64,000 bases of DNA, taken from assembly GCA_963585895.1 (NCBI GenBank), contig OY757934.1, forward strand, positions 40,885,354-40,949,353, written 5' to 3'. Under the pieces are notes generated by a model. The model was not told the origin of the DNA, did no database searches, and worked only from the letters and a program-made list of their open reading frames with translations. The stretch is from Sepioteuthis lessoniana (Eukaryota; Mollusca; Cephalopoda; Myopsida; Loliginidae). The translations under genes and the position numbers were made by a program. This document shows, in pieces, positions 1-10,355 of the stretch (positions are counted from its first letter, which is position 1; each line of letters begins with the position of its first letter).

Positions 1-660
1 CAATTCCACCTGCGCAATATAACGGCATCAACAACAAAATTCTACACGGTAATATCATCTCTGCCTGCAGAGGTGGTAGCTAAAATACCGATAACAATTT
101 TAGAATAAAAAAAATACGAGGAAATAAAACAGTCATTAATTGAGGCCCACGAAAGAACAAAGCCGGAATTACTGGACAAATTAATGTCAACAACAACTAT
201 TACAGGCCGTCCTTCAACATACCTGCAAGAAATGCTATCAATAGCAAAACGGATAGGTATCGGAGAAGAAATAGTAATACACAAATTTCTTCATGCCCTA
301 CCAGCGACAATTTCCCCCGTCATTACTTCACAAAAGGAGTTAAGTCCAACTCAACTTGGAAAGCTAGCGGATGAGCTTATGCCTCTGCTTAACAATATCA
401 ACGCGACAGCGTTCACCGCTCAGCATAGGACACAAAAACTGAGAAAAGCAAAGACAATATTATTTTACCGACAGGTATTAAACCTTTCTTCCCGGAACAA
501 AAAGCCAAAATATGTAGAGCACACCTCTACTTTGCCGAGCAAGCAAGAACTTGCAAACCTTGGTGTAGATGGCCGAAGAAGCAAAACACAAAAATACTAC
601 CAAGCTCGCGTCCACCTACACCAACTCCAACAGACTCGGAAAACTAACGGCGCGAACCAT
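1..660 (+). pseudogene. Gypsy gag C-terminal part, frameshifted
   Basis: In-frame residues before 184 already read as a capsid segment (FYTVISSLPAEVV), then an in-frame stop at about 112 and a frame carried by the ATG at 184 (LHALPATISPVIT). The CHCC finger at about 513-566 is in a third frame. Gag would form the particle and bind genomic RNA. At least one stop and one frameshift show it no longer encodes a whole protein. The N-terminal part is outside the window. Confidence 0.75.
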
Positions 661-2041
661 GTCTGTCCCCCTGAGTTCGCCGCTATTACAAATCAATACA
701 CGATTAGGGACAACTACATTAAAATTTATAGTGGATACTGGTGCAAGTATCTCAATAATACCAGCGTCTAGGTTAAACGGCGTCACGTTAAATCCAACAC
801 CGGTATCACTCACCACCGCTAATGGAGAGAAAATAAAATGCTACGGACAAGCAAACCTAGAGATTGGGATACCAAGTTTGAAAAGGTCATTTTCCCGGAC
901 ATTTGTGGTCGCAGATATCACCAATCCACTCCTTGGATTTGACTTTTTAAATGAATTTGGTCTCATAATCGACTGCAAAAATAAAACAATTTACGACCCG
1001 TTAACAGCTACCAAAAAGGAATTAATACTAAACACGACATCTCCAGTAAACGTGGTCATTAACAAAGTAGAACTACCATCATTTATTCAAACCAGTCTGG
1101 ATAAATACCCAGAAATCATTTCTCCTCATATAAACAAAAATAACAACTACTGCGGTGTTTATCACAGAATTGATACAGGTAGCCACTTACCGGTTTTTGC
1201 AAAATCCAGACAGCTATCAGCGGAAAAACTATCGGCGACTAAAGAAGAGTTTAAAAGACTCATAAATGAAGGCGTGATAACTCCTTCAGACAGCGAATGG
1301 TCAAGCCCACTACATCTTGTACCTAAGCAAAGTGGAGGATACCGCCGCTGCGGAGATTACCGTGCATTAAACAGCATCACTAAAAGTGATAGATACCCCA
1401 TTCCCAATATAAATTCATTCACAACAAAACTCGCTAATAAACAGCGATTTACAAAAATTGATCTGATTTCAGGGTACCATCAAATTAAAATGCACCCAGA
1501 TGATATTCCTAAAACGGCAATTATCAGTCCGATGGGTCTTTTTCATTACGAATTTATGCCGTTTGGGTTAAAAAATTCGTCGGCAACATTTCAAAGGTAC
1601 ATGGACAGAATCTTTCGACAGATAGACTGTGTCTTTATATATTTAGATGACATCTTAATCTTCAGCGACGACGAGCCTTCCCACAAGAAAGATATAGACA
1701 CAGTTTTTAAGATTTTACAAGAAAATAACCTGAAAATATCACTATTGAAATCTATTTTCAATGTAACATCGCTAGATTGCCTAGGTTTTAAAATTAATTC
1801 AAATGGAATCACACCAACTGCTAACAAAGTAAAAGAAATAGAATCTTTTCTGTGTCCTACAGATGCTAAAAGCTTACGCAGATTTCTTGGTATGGTAGGA
1901 TTTTACAGGAAACTAATACCAGGATTTGCGAAGTTAGTCTTAACTTTATCCGAAAGAATGAGATTAACACCTAAAGGATTAATTACCTTGAATAATTTGG
2001 AAAAGCAATCCTTTTCTAACATTATAAAAAATACTTGGTGA
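569..2041 (+). pseudogene. Gypsy pol: protease and reverse transcriptase
   Basis: The frame holds an aspartic protease with the active-site motif FIVDTGAS at about residues 51-58, then a linker and a reverse transcriptase. Visible RT landmarks are a KQSGGYRRCGDYRALN segment (motif 1-2 area), KIDLISGYHQI (first catalytic Asp), MPFGLKN, and YLDDILIFS near residue 358 with the paired catalytic aspartates. It ends in FLGMVGFYRKLIPGFA, the usual connection region, and then stops at 2039-2041, where the family would run on into RNase H. The ORF start at 569 overlaps gag in another frame and may not be the real translation start. It is intact across both domains but separated from RNase H by a frameshift. 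Confidence 0.9.
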
Positions 2042-3356
2042 GCAAACAGAATTATCTCATCCTCAACCAACTTGTACACAGTATCAACTAGTCACGGACA
2101 GCAGCAAATATGCAGTAGGTGCTGCCTTACATCAGGTCATAAATGGAAATCCAATACCAATAGGATTCTTCTCAAAGAAACTGACGACAACACAGACGAG
2201 ATATTCCACTTTTGACCGTGAACTTTTAGCAGCATATTTGTCAGTGTTACATTTTCGCCACCTCATAGAAGGTCGTGAAGTATTACTTCTGACAGATCAC
2301 AAACCAATATGTGGTGCATTTCTCAGTGTAAAACCTGCCAAATCAGACAGACAACAAAGACAGCTAGCAATTATTACAGAATTAATTTCAGATATAGCCC
2401 ATGTGAAGGGTAACCAAAATGTAGTTGCAGATTGTCTGTCTCGCCCAACATTTGCTGTACAAATAGATATATACGATCTGCCAGCACTTGCAGATGCACA
2501 AAAATCAGACACCGAAATACAGTCCTTTCCAGATTTAAAGAAATTCACATTATCTGGAAAAGATCAATTTGTGTTATGTGATACATCAACGTCATACCCC
2601 AGACCTTTTGTACCGTGCACACTACGAAAATCTATCTTTGACAGCTTGCATGCAATATCACACCCTGGAATAAAATCATCTATCAAAATGATTAAGGCTA
2701 GATTTTACTGGCCACATATGGATAAAACCATCAAAGAACTATGTGCATCATGCACATCTTGTCAACAAGCAAAAATATACAGACATACCAAATTGTCTGT
2801 ACAAACGTTGGAAATACCATCATCAAGATTCCATACTGTACACATTGATATAATTGGACCACTACCACCAGCGAAATGCTCCAACAATCCTTACATCAAT
2901 CCATGTCGGTATGTTTTAACATGTATAGATCGAACCAGTCGATGGATTGAAGCCCAACCTATATCGGATATTACAGCACGAACCGTAGCAGAAGCTTTTG
3001 TAAACACGTGGATTACGCGCTTTGATGTTCCACTTCATGTCATATCAGACAAAGGCAAACAGTTTGAGAGCGAACTATTTCTTGAACTATCAAAAATTAT
3101 TGGATTCTATAGGCTATGTACAACATCCTATCATCCACAATGCAATGGACTCATAGAAAGAGCCCACAGAACCTTAAAAGCAGCTATTATGGCCCGAAAA
3201 GAATCTTGGATTTCAGCCCTACCAATAGTTCTCATGGGAATTCGAAGTATGCCCAACTGCTCCAATTTTTCCCCTTTTTATGCGTTCACAGGTGCACAAA
3301 TGTTATTGCCACAACTAATGATAAATACGGAAAATACAGAAACACCATATGTATAA
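2031..3356 (+). pseudogene. Gypsy pol: RNase H and integrase
   Basis: This frame opens just before the stop of the RT frame and continues pol. RNase H begins with VTDSSKYAVGAALHQ and includes STFDRELLA and LLTDHKPI. The integrase zinc-binding HHCC domain is seen in LHAISHPGIKSS and CASCTSCQQAK. The D,D,E core is read in HIDIIGPLPP (Asp near residue 204 from the ATG at 2238), ISDKGKQFES and GLIERAHRTL. It lacks the C-terminal GPY/F module. The domain content is complete to the end of the catalytic core, so the break was probably a late event. The frame shift relative to the RT frame makes it a pseudogene fragment. Confidence 0.9.
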
Positions 3357-3468
3357 ATACATTGTTGATAATCTAAACATTTTTTGATAATTTTATTGAA
3401 ATTCTAGTGATTCAGATATAATATTCTTAACTTGAATAAACTACTGGATATTAATGGAGGAAATATAT

Positions 3469-3527
3469 AAACAAAGAAAGGGTATACTGATTGAATATCC
3501 AAACGGTTATATACTCTTTCTTTGTTT
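3469..3527. repeat. Short palindrome
   Basis: AAACAAAGAAAG at 3469 is answered by CTTTCTTTGTTT at 3516-3527, and pairing extends inward through GGTATA/TATACT with one mismatch. It sits just past the Gypsy fragment. It could be the collapsed ends of a deleted transposon or an AT-rich hairpin. Confidence 0.6.
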
Positions 3528-3547
3528 AAATAATGTTTTTAGGCGTA

Positions 3548-3775
3548 GTCTAATAGGTTTGAATTCATACTTTTACTTTTCCTAGACTGGTTGCCATACG
3601 AAGGTTAAAGAGCTCAGCCTGACCTAATATTTACCCATAGCTGGAGGGAAAATAGTTGGCTACATACCTTTCCCAAGAATATTAGCACTATCTGAAATGC
3701 AAACAGTATCTTCTAAGATTTGAACTCAGGTCGCAGAGTCCATTTCCTTTGACAATAACCGTTGCACCTCGAGCA
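3548..3775 (-). mobile_element. tRNA-derived SINE, family 1
   Basis: Read on the minus strand, the copy starts with a tRNA-like head (A-box TGCAACGGTTATTG, B-box GAGTTCAAATC), followed by the family core CTTGGGAAAGGTATG and CCAGCTATGGGTAAATA and the segment GGCAACCAGTCTAGG. The best copy for comparison is 49728-50005. tRNA-derived SINEs are known in octopus; which named family this is was not determined. Confidence 0.85.
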
Positions 3776-3799
3776 ATTCCACGAATCAAAATAGAAAGA

Positions 3800-3985
3800 A
3801 AATGATAGCAAAAAAAAAAAAAGAAAGAAAAAAAAGAAAAGAAAATGAAATAAAGGTGAAGAAACAAAGAGGGAAATATCGGCAAAGAAAAGATATTAAA
3901 TGAAAGAAAAGTGAAATAAATAAATAAATAAATGATGAAGAAGAAGAACAGAAATATCAAGAAAGAAAGGCCAAGAAATGCGAAG
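3800..3985 (+). repeat. Purine-rich low-complexity stretch
   Basis: AAAG/GAAA-rich sequence with a short AAAT run at 3917-3932. The long minus-strand ORF here is only Phe/Leu-rich low complexity. No gene is supported. Confidence 0.8.
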
Positions 3986-3987
3986 AA

Positions 3988-4085
3988 TTTAGTAATTTAC
4001 GAAACTTTTTGCTTAGATATGGCACAAGTTTGTATGAATGAAGCACCAAATGAAACTCGAACTTACTCGTGAAGGCTTTAGCCAC
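3988..4085 (-). mobile_element. SINE family 4, partial
   Basis: It resembles the better copy at 56075-56202: TTTTTGCTTAGATATGGCACAAG, a gap, then ACTCGAACTTACTCGTGAAGG. The tRNA-like A-box end is missing, so this is a truncated, diverged copy on the minus strand. Confidence 0.65.
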
Positions 4086-4147
4086 AAGAAAGAAAAAAAC
4101 ATAAAAGGAAGACTACTCCCTAACAACCAGTAAATTAAACTACGAGG

Positions 4148-4392
4148 TGTCTGAAAATAGCTGCAACCCATTAATATAATAATGATTTATTACTGAGACA
4201 AGCGCAATGGCGGTCTTTTGGAATATGTCCAGTAAGGAATGCAACCTTTGAACTAGAGACATCAAATCAATGTTTTTTTAATTGTTATTATATCAGCTTC
4301 CAAGACATGCGAACTGTTTTTTTTTTTTTCAAGTTTCTTGTCTCAGTAATAAATCATTATCATATTAATGAGTTGCATCTATTTTGAGATAG
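4148..4392. mobile_element. MITE with about 50-bp terminal inverted repeats
   Basis: The left end (CTGAAAATAGCTGCAACCCA and on to TTATTACTGAGACAAG) is repeated inverted at the right end (CTTGTCTCAGTAATAAATCA to ATTTTGAGATA), about 45 of 50 matches. The 245-bp unit has no coding capacity. It looks like a nonautonomous DNA transposon; no target duplication was identified with certainty. Confidence 0.75.
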
Positions 4393-4992
4393 TTTTGAAT
4401 GATTTTGTCTCTAAATAAATAGTAACGCAAAATATTTTTTCCTCTCTCGTCAAAGGCATTGTGATTGAGGATTAATAGTTTATAATATACTATTTTCAAA
4501 TCTGAAATAAAAAAGAAGACACAATTATTATAAGTAGAGTAATTAGCAGTTACATGGGTTCCATATATATTGAAACGCCCAATACTATTTGTACACCCCT
4601 GTTTGATGTAAATGGGATCATCCTATTTATCATAAATAAGGGATAACACAACCAGGATGAGGAAAAAAATAGAAAGAAAGGAAGACTGGCAATAAAGCAA
4701 CTGGATCACTGGAGATCAACGATCGACTGAATTGGGATGAAAATGTCCGACACAAAATGCTGGATATCATCCAGCACTTCAACACCCGACTAACAAGGAA
4801 AACGGACACAAAACGTGACTAAAAAAAAAAAAAAGAAAAAAAAAAAAGAATGTAAAATGAAAATGGAGGAAAATCTTACCCTTTTCCCTTTTTCTTCCAG
4901 TGAAAAGGGTCGTGCAGAAAATTTAGGCCGAATAATAGAATACTGGAATGAAAGAAATATATATTGGAATGTGTGACAACAGTAATAAAAAG
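4393..4992. other. No gene seen
   Basis: AT-rich spacer with an A-rich run at 4822-4850. A GCTGGATATCATCCAGC palindrome occurs at about 4760. Nothing else recognisable. Confidence 0.6.
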
Positions 4993-5185
4993 AATAAACT
5001 CACAAATGGTTGGTATCAAGTCGTTAGTCAATAAAGATCACCCAGTTAAGTTCAGCATTTACATACAGAAAGAAGTTTCTTCCTTACAGGAAGCGTCAAA
5101 TTATATATCTCACAAGTGTCAGGTGTTTTAAAAATCGTAATTAGAATATTGATTTTACCCAGAATGCATTGTCGATGGTAATTTC
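4993..5185 (+). repeat. Direct repeat copy A, left of duplicated SEA exon
   Basis: It matches 6303-6485 in the same orientation: ACAAATG-TTGGTATCAAGTC, GAGTCAATAAAGAT, TCCTTCCTTGCAGGAAAACG-like and TTTTGCCTAGAATGCA-like blocks. The two copies are diverged by substitutions and small indels and bracket the segment with the inverted SEA exon and a mariner-derived element. Confidence 0.75.
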
Positions 5186-5948
5186 TTTCCGACAAGAAAT
5201 TTTTTATGGCTAATACCAAGACGGTATTCAACAACCACACAAAAAATATAAATATGCACGTACAATGAACGCGATTCCTTCACCTCTAGGCATAAAATAA
5301 CCTTAGTCGGGTCGACATGCTGTTAAAATCACTCTAATGAAACTAAGAATTTGTGAATCTCAAGTTTGACGAAATGAAAACCAGTTTGTAATTTTCTTTT
5401 TCATATTCTTCTTTTTAGAGATGGTTCAACAATTGTCGATTATGCCTTACAAATAAATGCTGCTGTTATGCAATCTAATTCTCAGAATGTCATAGAGCCT
5501 GTTACGAACGCTACAAAAAACATAAATAGCACCACACCTTTGGGAAAAGTTAAAGATGTTGAAAAATCAATTGAGGCTTTTAAAAATTTGACTCGTAAGC
5601 ATTTTCTCTGACTTCAATAAATAAAATGAAAATAGTTCATAACAAGAATTAAATTTTTTCTCGAGTACACATGATAAAACATCCTAAAATACAAGAGCGA
5701 GTCAAACGTTTTTCGATATTTACGTATGTGTTAGTTTACGAGGGCTATATCACGTGCCCGAAGCAGTTCAAGCTGTAATGGAAGATACTCGCTGTGGTTG
5801 ATAGTATCGAAGTAGCTGGTGCATTACTTAACTCAGTGTGTGATTTGAAAGCATCATAAATGAACGTGCAATGTGATCTAATTCTTATGTTTTTAGAGTT
5901 TGAACTGGGCCATAACGCTACGGAAGCAACCAAAAACATTTGTTGTTC
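5152..5948 (+). repeat. Inverted duplication of mucin-gene segment, distal arm
   Basis: This 0.8-kb block is the reverse complement of about 26113-26931, with high identity by eye. It holds, in order, intron sequence, the duplicated SEA exon (5419-5594), more intron and the first 260 bases of a mariner-derived element. Homology ends on one side within the direct repeat (near ACCCAGAATGCATTG) and on the other inside the mariner remnant (near AACATTTGTTGTTC). Confidence 0.85.
5419..5594 (+). pseudogene. Duplicate SEA-domain exon of the mucin gene
   Basis: This is a second copy of mucin exon 5 (26482-26657, minus strand), placed on the plus strand about 21 kb away. Length is identical at 176 bases. 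The acceptor (TTCTTTTTAG before 5419) and donor dinucleotide (GTAAGC at 5595) are kept, the frame is open, and the cleavage motif GSTIV is unchanged. Differences are few: the junction-proximal N is D, and there are I to V, A to P, R to P and K to N changes, plus a last exon base of C instead of G. No other mucin exon is seen on the plus strand nearby, so it is probably an orphan exon. It could be a relic, a decoy, or part of a second gene copy that was lost. Confidence 0.85.
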
Positions 5949-6199
5949 GAAGGGTGAAATACAGTAAGTAACCAGATGCTTCAGGAAATGTCGTTAGGAT
6001 TACAAGAACATCGACGATGAGAAAAGTCAAGTAGGCCTAAAGCCGTGGATTCCCAGGCTATACCCCAAGCCATAAAAGCTCGGCATCTCACAATTCAGTG
6101 TGGTTCATTACCTTCTTAAAGTCGGTAAAAACATCCGTAGCCGCGGAATTGTACCTCACGTAACCAAAATAGTGCAAGAATTTTGACTCAGCCCGGTAT
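5689..6199 (+). mobile_element. Short mariner-derived element (about 510 bp)
   Basis: The ends are inverted: GCGAGTCAAACGTTTTT at the left and GAATTTTGACTCAGC at the right. Inside, transposase scraps are readable: ELGHNATEATKNICC near 5905 (HTH start of a mariner transposase), then SQVGLKPW and a second-HTH-like stretch. Reading frames are broken. Two related elements lie in the mucin introns at 21616-22135 and 25444-26395. Confidence 0.8.
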
Positions 6200-6302
6200 G
6201 TCAATCCTGTCAATTTCAGTTATAAGTTTAAAGTTCTCATTTTTCATTTGATACAGAGAATAAATTTATGGTCTTAAAAATGATCTTAGTTCCAGTCACT
6301 TC

Positions 6303-6485
6303 ACAAATGATTGGTATCAAGTCCCGAGTCAATAAAGATGACTCAATCTAATTCCGCATTAAATCCAGAAAGATGCTCCTTCCTTGCAGGAAAACGTCAA
6401 ATTAAATGGATCTCATGTGTCAGGCCTTTTATTAATAGCATTTTGCCTAGAATGCAGCATCAATAGCTATTCATTTCAGATTGAA
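6303..6485 (+). repeat. Direct repeat copy B
   Basis: Partner of 4993-5185 in direct orientation, about 1.3 kb away. The pair brackets the SEA-exon duplication and the mariner-derived element. Too long and too diverged for a transposon target duplication; a local duplication is more likely. Confidence 0.75.
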
Positions 6486-6776
6486 AGTTAGCTTATTCCA
6501 AGAAAACAATCCTTCAATATGCTTTTGATTTTTTTTACAATGTTTGAACAACTAGTAAAAGTATGTGCCCAAGGTCAGGCGCAAGTATTTAAGTTTTAAT
6601 GTAATAAAATATCACAAAAATTAGATAGAGTAACGAAACTAAATAAGAACGTGTATAAAAAGATTACACTTATTCTTATTTTAATAGATTTCTATATGAA
6701 ATTATATAGAGGATAACTTATACGTTTGACAATAAAACAAAAACATTAGAAATCATTGACACCAAGTAATTATTTA
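6486..6776. other. No gene seen
   Basis: AT-rich spacer without ORF, repeat termini or RNA-gene boxes that I can support. Confidence 0.6.
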
Positions 6777-7075
6777 TACATTAATTATCAAATTGCATCC
6801 ATTATATGTTTATATCCATATTTTCTGTGTTGTTGTTTCGTAATAGTTTTTTTACACATAGTTTCTGATATCAAGTATTCCTAATACTAATAACTATATG
6901 GTTTCAAGTATTCCAATTGAATGCTACTAATGCTACTAATAATATAGTTTCAAGTATTCTTATCTAATACTTATAATTACATGGCTTTTAGTAATTATAT
7001 CTATTGATTAATTTGTTTGGCTATAGTTATATAGTTTCATGTAACTAATAATAATAACAATAATTAAGGAGTGCT
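6777..7075 (+). repeat. Unclassified dispersed repeat R, 5' part
   Basis: It shows the family's internal array, degenerate 50-60 base units around GTTTCAAGTATTCCTA and CTAATACTAATAA. The GC-richer 3' block of the family (see 12100-12745) is missing. It ends at an AATAATAATAACAATAATT run that abuts a LINE fragment. Confidence 0.65.
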
Positions 7076-7084
7076 AAAAGCACA

Positions 7085-7605
7085 AAGTCCCTTGACTTTC
7101 TCTCGCTCTCTCCATCCGTCCCTATCATCCATCGTTCTCGGCTAGCCTTCTAGACAGCACCCGGTGTTCGTACAGATTTGGCGTATGTAAGTCCTTGATG
7201 GTCCGTCAACCCTGGTGTGTTCCTATATAGAAGGCCATAGTAGAACGTCGCTTTTGAGTTTGTCCTTACTTCTCCAGCAGTGATCTGCATGTCTTTTTCG
7301 TCTTACAAGGATGGCTTTGAAGATAGGTGGTAAGTGGCCATACAACTACTGTTTTGTGGGATGTTGCTTCCAGGAATTTTTCCAAACGGCTCGTAGTACT
7401 CTTGTTTAGTTCCTATCTAGTGTTTTCTCATGGCGTTTCGTTAAAGTCCAACTGGTGTACCCATACAATAGTACTGATACAATCACAGCTTGGAAGAAAT
7501 ATAATTTTATTTTATGAGAGAAATTAAATTTTCGTACGATCGACAACCTGTCAATTGCAGTCCATGAATTCCTTATACGTATGTTGACATCGCTAGGTGC
7601 CTTCA
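7085..7605 (-). mobile_element. LINE family X, RT C-terminal fragment
   Basis: On the minus strand the frame reads NVDIRIRNSWTAIDRLSI then IVSVLLYGYTSWTLTKRHEK, the thumb/C-terminal region of a non-LTR reverse transcriptase, and further on degraded tail sequence matching the copy at 9915-10262. Stops and frameshifts are present. The mariner at 7606-8888 separates it from its upstream part at 8930-9120. Confidence 0.8.
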
Positions 7606-8888
7606 ATAAGTTTCCAGACTTTTTTGTACAGGCATTTGAAATTGTCGCAGACTCTTGAAAATTCACTATGTTATTGCTATACATCTTATGAGATGACTGG
7701 CCAATTTTTATGATTTCAGGTTCAAATCAACAGTTACAGCAGCCTGATTGTCACAACTGGTGAATTTCAAAAATGTAATCAGGACATGAGGACACTTTAG
7801 AAGAACGATATGCAATAAAATTATGTTTTAAACTTGGAAAAATGCCACAGAAACGTATGGAATGCTTCAGACTGCTTTTGGAGCATCTTGTATGAATCGA
7901 GCATTAGTTTTTGAGTGGCATAAGAGATTCAAGGAAGGCAGGGAGCCTGTGAGAGATGATGAGAGGTGTGGGAGGAGTAAGGTAGACAGAACACCAGAGT
8001 TGATTGGCCAAATAAAGAATTTCATGGATAAGGATCGTCGTGTGTCTATAGAGACAATAAGTGCACAGTTTGATGTCAGTGTGGGAACTGTACACACAAT
8101 TATTCGCGAAGAAATGAAGATGCAGAAGATTTGCGCGAAGTTTGTCCCAAGGGTGCTCAGAGAAGATCAGAAAGAAATGTCATGGCAGCAGGGAGATGGT
8201 CGAGCTGATCAATTCAGATCCCGCATTTTTTAATGCTCTGGTGACCTACGATGAAAGCTGGATATACTGCTATGACCCAGAGACCAAGAGACAGAGTTCC
8301 CAGTGGAAGCATGCTGGCTCCCAGACCCAAGAAGGCCAGACAGAGCAAATCCATCCACAAACTTTTGATGATCCCTTTTTTTGACAGCACTGGCATGATC
8401 TACATGCACTGGTGTCCCACTGGACAGACAGTAAACAAAGAATACTATGTTGAGGTTTTAATGGAGTTCATGAAGAGATTCCGTCGGAAGAGGACAGCAC
8501 TCTTTAAATCGGGTCAGTGGCATTTCCTCCAGGACAATGCACCAGTCCACAACTCCATCCTTGTCACAGACTATTTGACTAAGATCGGCATCAAGACAGT
8601 TCCTCACTCTCCTTATAGTCCAGACATTGGTCCCTGTGACTTTTGGTTATTCCCTAAGCTCAAGGAAAAACTTAGAGGGTGTCGTTATGAGACAATTGAG
8701 GAGATGAAAGAGGCTGTGACGAAGGTTATTGACACGCTCACACAAGTGGACTTCCATGGGGCCTTCCAGAAGTTGTTGGAAGGGTACAAGTGCATTGCAG
8801 CCGGAGGAGATTACTTCGAAGGGGACTAGAGTTTCATGCGTGTAGTATCAATGAAAGTGTCCATACGAAAAAAGTCTGGAAACTTATT
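7606..8888 (+). mobile_element. Mariner transposon, full length, inactivated
   Basis: Inverted ends ATAAGTTTCCAGAC-TTTTTT and AAAAGTCTGGAAACTTATT bound a 1.28-kb element, the usual mariner size. It carries a broken transposase (7772-8829) and sits inside a LINE whose two halves continue on either side, so it is younger than the LINE. An internally deleted sister lies at 14949-15834. Confidence 0.92.
7772..8829 (+). pseudogene. Mariner transposase, D,D34D, frameshifted
   Basis: The transposase would bind the inverted ends and cut and paste the element. N-terminal HTH sequence is readable in [10 protein letters not shown], ending in TVHTIIREE. The first catalytic Asp is in TYDESWIY (8250-8252), the second in QDNAPVHN (8533-8535), the third in GPCDFWLF (8638-8640); the last two are 34 residues apart, as in mariner. 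The start region has a TAA directly after the ATG near 7772, a one-base loss near 7840, and frame changes near 8180 and 8310-8330. The C-terminal 192-residue frame at 8251-8829 is intact to the natural end. Confidence 0.92.
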
Positions 8889-8929
8889 TAATGAGCCTTG
8901 TATTACTGTCGAAGTGCGTGAACTTGTTT

Positions 8930-9120
8930 ACTTATTTCAGAGGCATGCCACTTAAAGTGGAGATGGCTTCATCTAGTTTAAAAATCATGAACTCATGAAT
9001 TTTATTCGCATTCAAATAGAGGCTATTGGCTCTGGCTGTTTGTTCCAAACTCTGCAGCCGGAGCAGGAGTATTTGCGAGAAGCACCCGGTTATTCCGTAG
9101 TTTGTATCTGTCATAGTTTC
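8930..9120 (-). mobile_element. LINE family X, RT fragment (palm to thumb)
   Basis: The minus-strand frame LLLRLQSLEQTARANSLYLN-NK is the segment just after the catalytic box of this LINE's reverse transcriptase. It is the upstream neighbour of the fragment at 7085-7605; the mariner was inserted between them. Confidence 0.75.
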
Positions 9121-9914
9121 AGCTGGATTTTCTTCTACTTCTTGTCTATTTAAAAAAAATTAGAAACCATTATTTTCTATTAAATCTGCTGAAGTTCATT
9201 GTGGGTCATCTATGAAGATTATAAGCAGACATGGTGCTTACATATCTCCTGGCAAGACTCCAACGACAATTTCAAAGAAGTCGGTGAGCGAACCATTGCT
9301 TTCATGTTTTTATGAAGCATTATGATAGCAGTAACAGTTTCCTTGGGGGGTGGGGGTGATCATATGGAAATAGTATTTGCTCCATTTTCCATGTATGGAA
9401 TAAAATGCACTGGAGAAATCTACGAACAATTATGCTGCCTTCGATGATTCGATAGATAGTCAGAATCAGTGAAGTTGTCGATCGATATCTCCGAACGCCA
9501 TTCTGATTTTTCCTAAGAGTTTTCTCAACTTTAGTTGACTAATGACTAATTTGTCACAGGATCAAATAGGTCAAGGAACTTTTGGTTACTTTTAAAGATG
9601 ACTCAGATATAAGAAAATGCCACTTCATATATTTTTATTTGCTTTCTAGGACTTTAAGATGTAATTTTAGTTTAGTTTGGCACAAGGCCAAAAAGTATAA
9701 CACCCTCTCAAAAACCATCTTGCAAAGTACTGTATAGGGAGAAATGACAACATAAGAGCTGGATGACAGAGATGACCTTCTAGGGTCTTAACAGTAACTT
9801 ATAGAACAGTGTGGAGGAGACCGTCAATCTCATCAACCCTCATATCCCAACAACAAAAATTGATAATGAAAATGATCATTTGAAATTTTATCAAGTATTA
9901 TCAAAATTATCACA
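9121..9914. other. No gene seen
   Basis: Spacer with scattered A/T runs and a GGGGGGTGGGGG-type G-rich patch near 9345-9356. No supported gene or element ends. Confidence 0.55.
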
Positions 9915-10262
9915 CAAGAATGCTGCGAGCAATATTAAACAAGACCTGGAGGCAACACCCCACAAAGCAGCAGCTATACGGCCACCGACCACCCATCACG
10001 AAAACTATCAAGGTTAGACGAACAAGACATGCAAAACACTGCTGGAGAAGTAGGGACGAGCTCATAAGTAATGTACTCCTATGGACCCTTTCACATGGCC
10101 GAGCAAAAGCAGGGTGATTAGCTCGAACCTACATACAACAGCTCTGTGTGGATACAAGGTGTAGTCCTGAGGACCTGCCAGAGGCGATGACCGATAGGGA
10201 GGGGTGGCGAGAGAGTCAGGGATATCCGTGCTGATGGCATGACAAGATGATGATGATGATCA
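9915..10262 (+). mobile_element. LINE family X, 3' end
   Basis: The frame MLRAILNKTWRQHPTKQQLY is the conserved C-terminal region after the RT of this LINE; later PARTYIQQLC-like and SPEDLPEAM segments follow after a stop. The copy ends in a short GATGATGATGAT tail, as do the copies at 45865-46290 and (inverted) 27716-28445. The LINE clade was not resolved. Confidence 0.8.
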
Positions 10263-10355
10263 AAATATCAAATATTATCAAATGTTATTAAATCTGTAAA
10301 CCTAGATCACTAGATCACTAACCATTGTACTACATAAGGCGTCATTACGAGAGCG

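Larger units (their letters stand above)
1..3356 (+). mobile_element. Gypsy LTR retrotransposon remnant, CsRn1-like
   Basis: A gag-pol body runs from the left window edge to 3356: gag tail, aspartic protease, reverse transcriptase, RNase H and integrase in that order, which is the Ty3/Gypsy order. The gag tail carries a C-x2-H-x9-C-x3-C finger (about 513-566), the unusual type known from the CsRn1 clade rather than the usual CCHC knuckle. Gag is in three frames and pol is split by a frameshift near 2000-2030, so the copy is dead. No LTR is visible: the 5' end lies outside the window, and after the integrase stop at 3356 no GPY/F module or 3' LTR follows, so the 3' end looks truncated. The clade call rests on the finger and is moderately sure. 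Confidence 0.9.

Noticed and set aside
3688..3960. 90-residue Phe-rich minus ORF
   Set aside because: Comes from purine-rich low-complexity DNA and a SINE.
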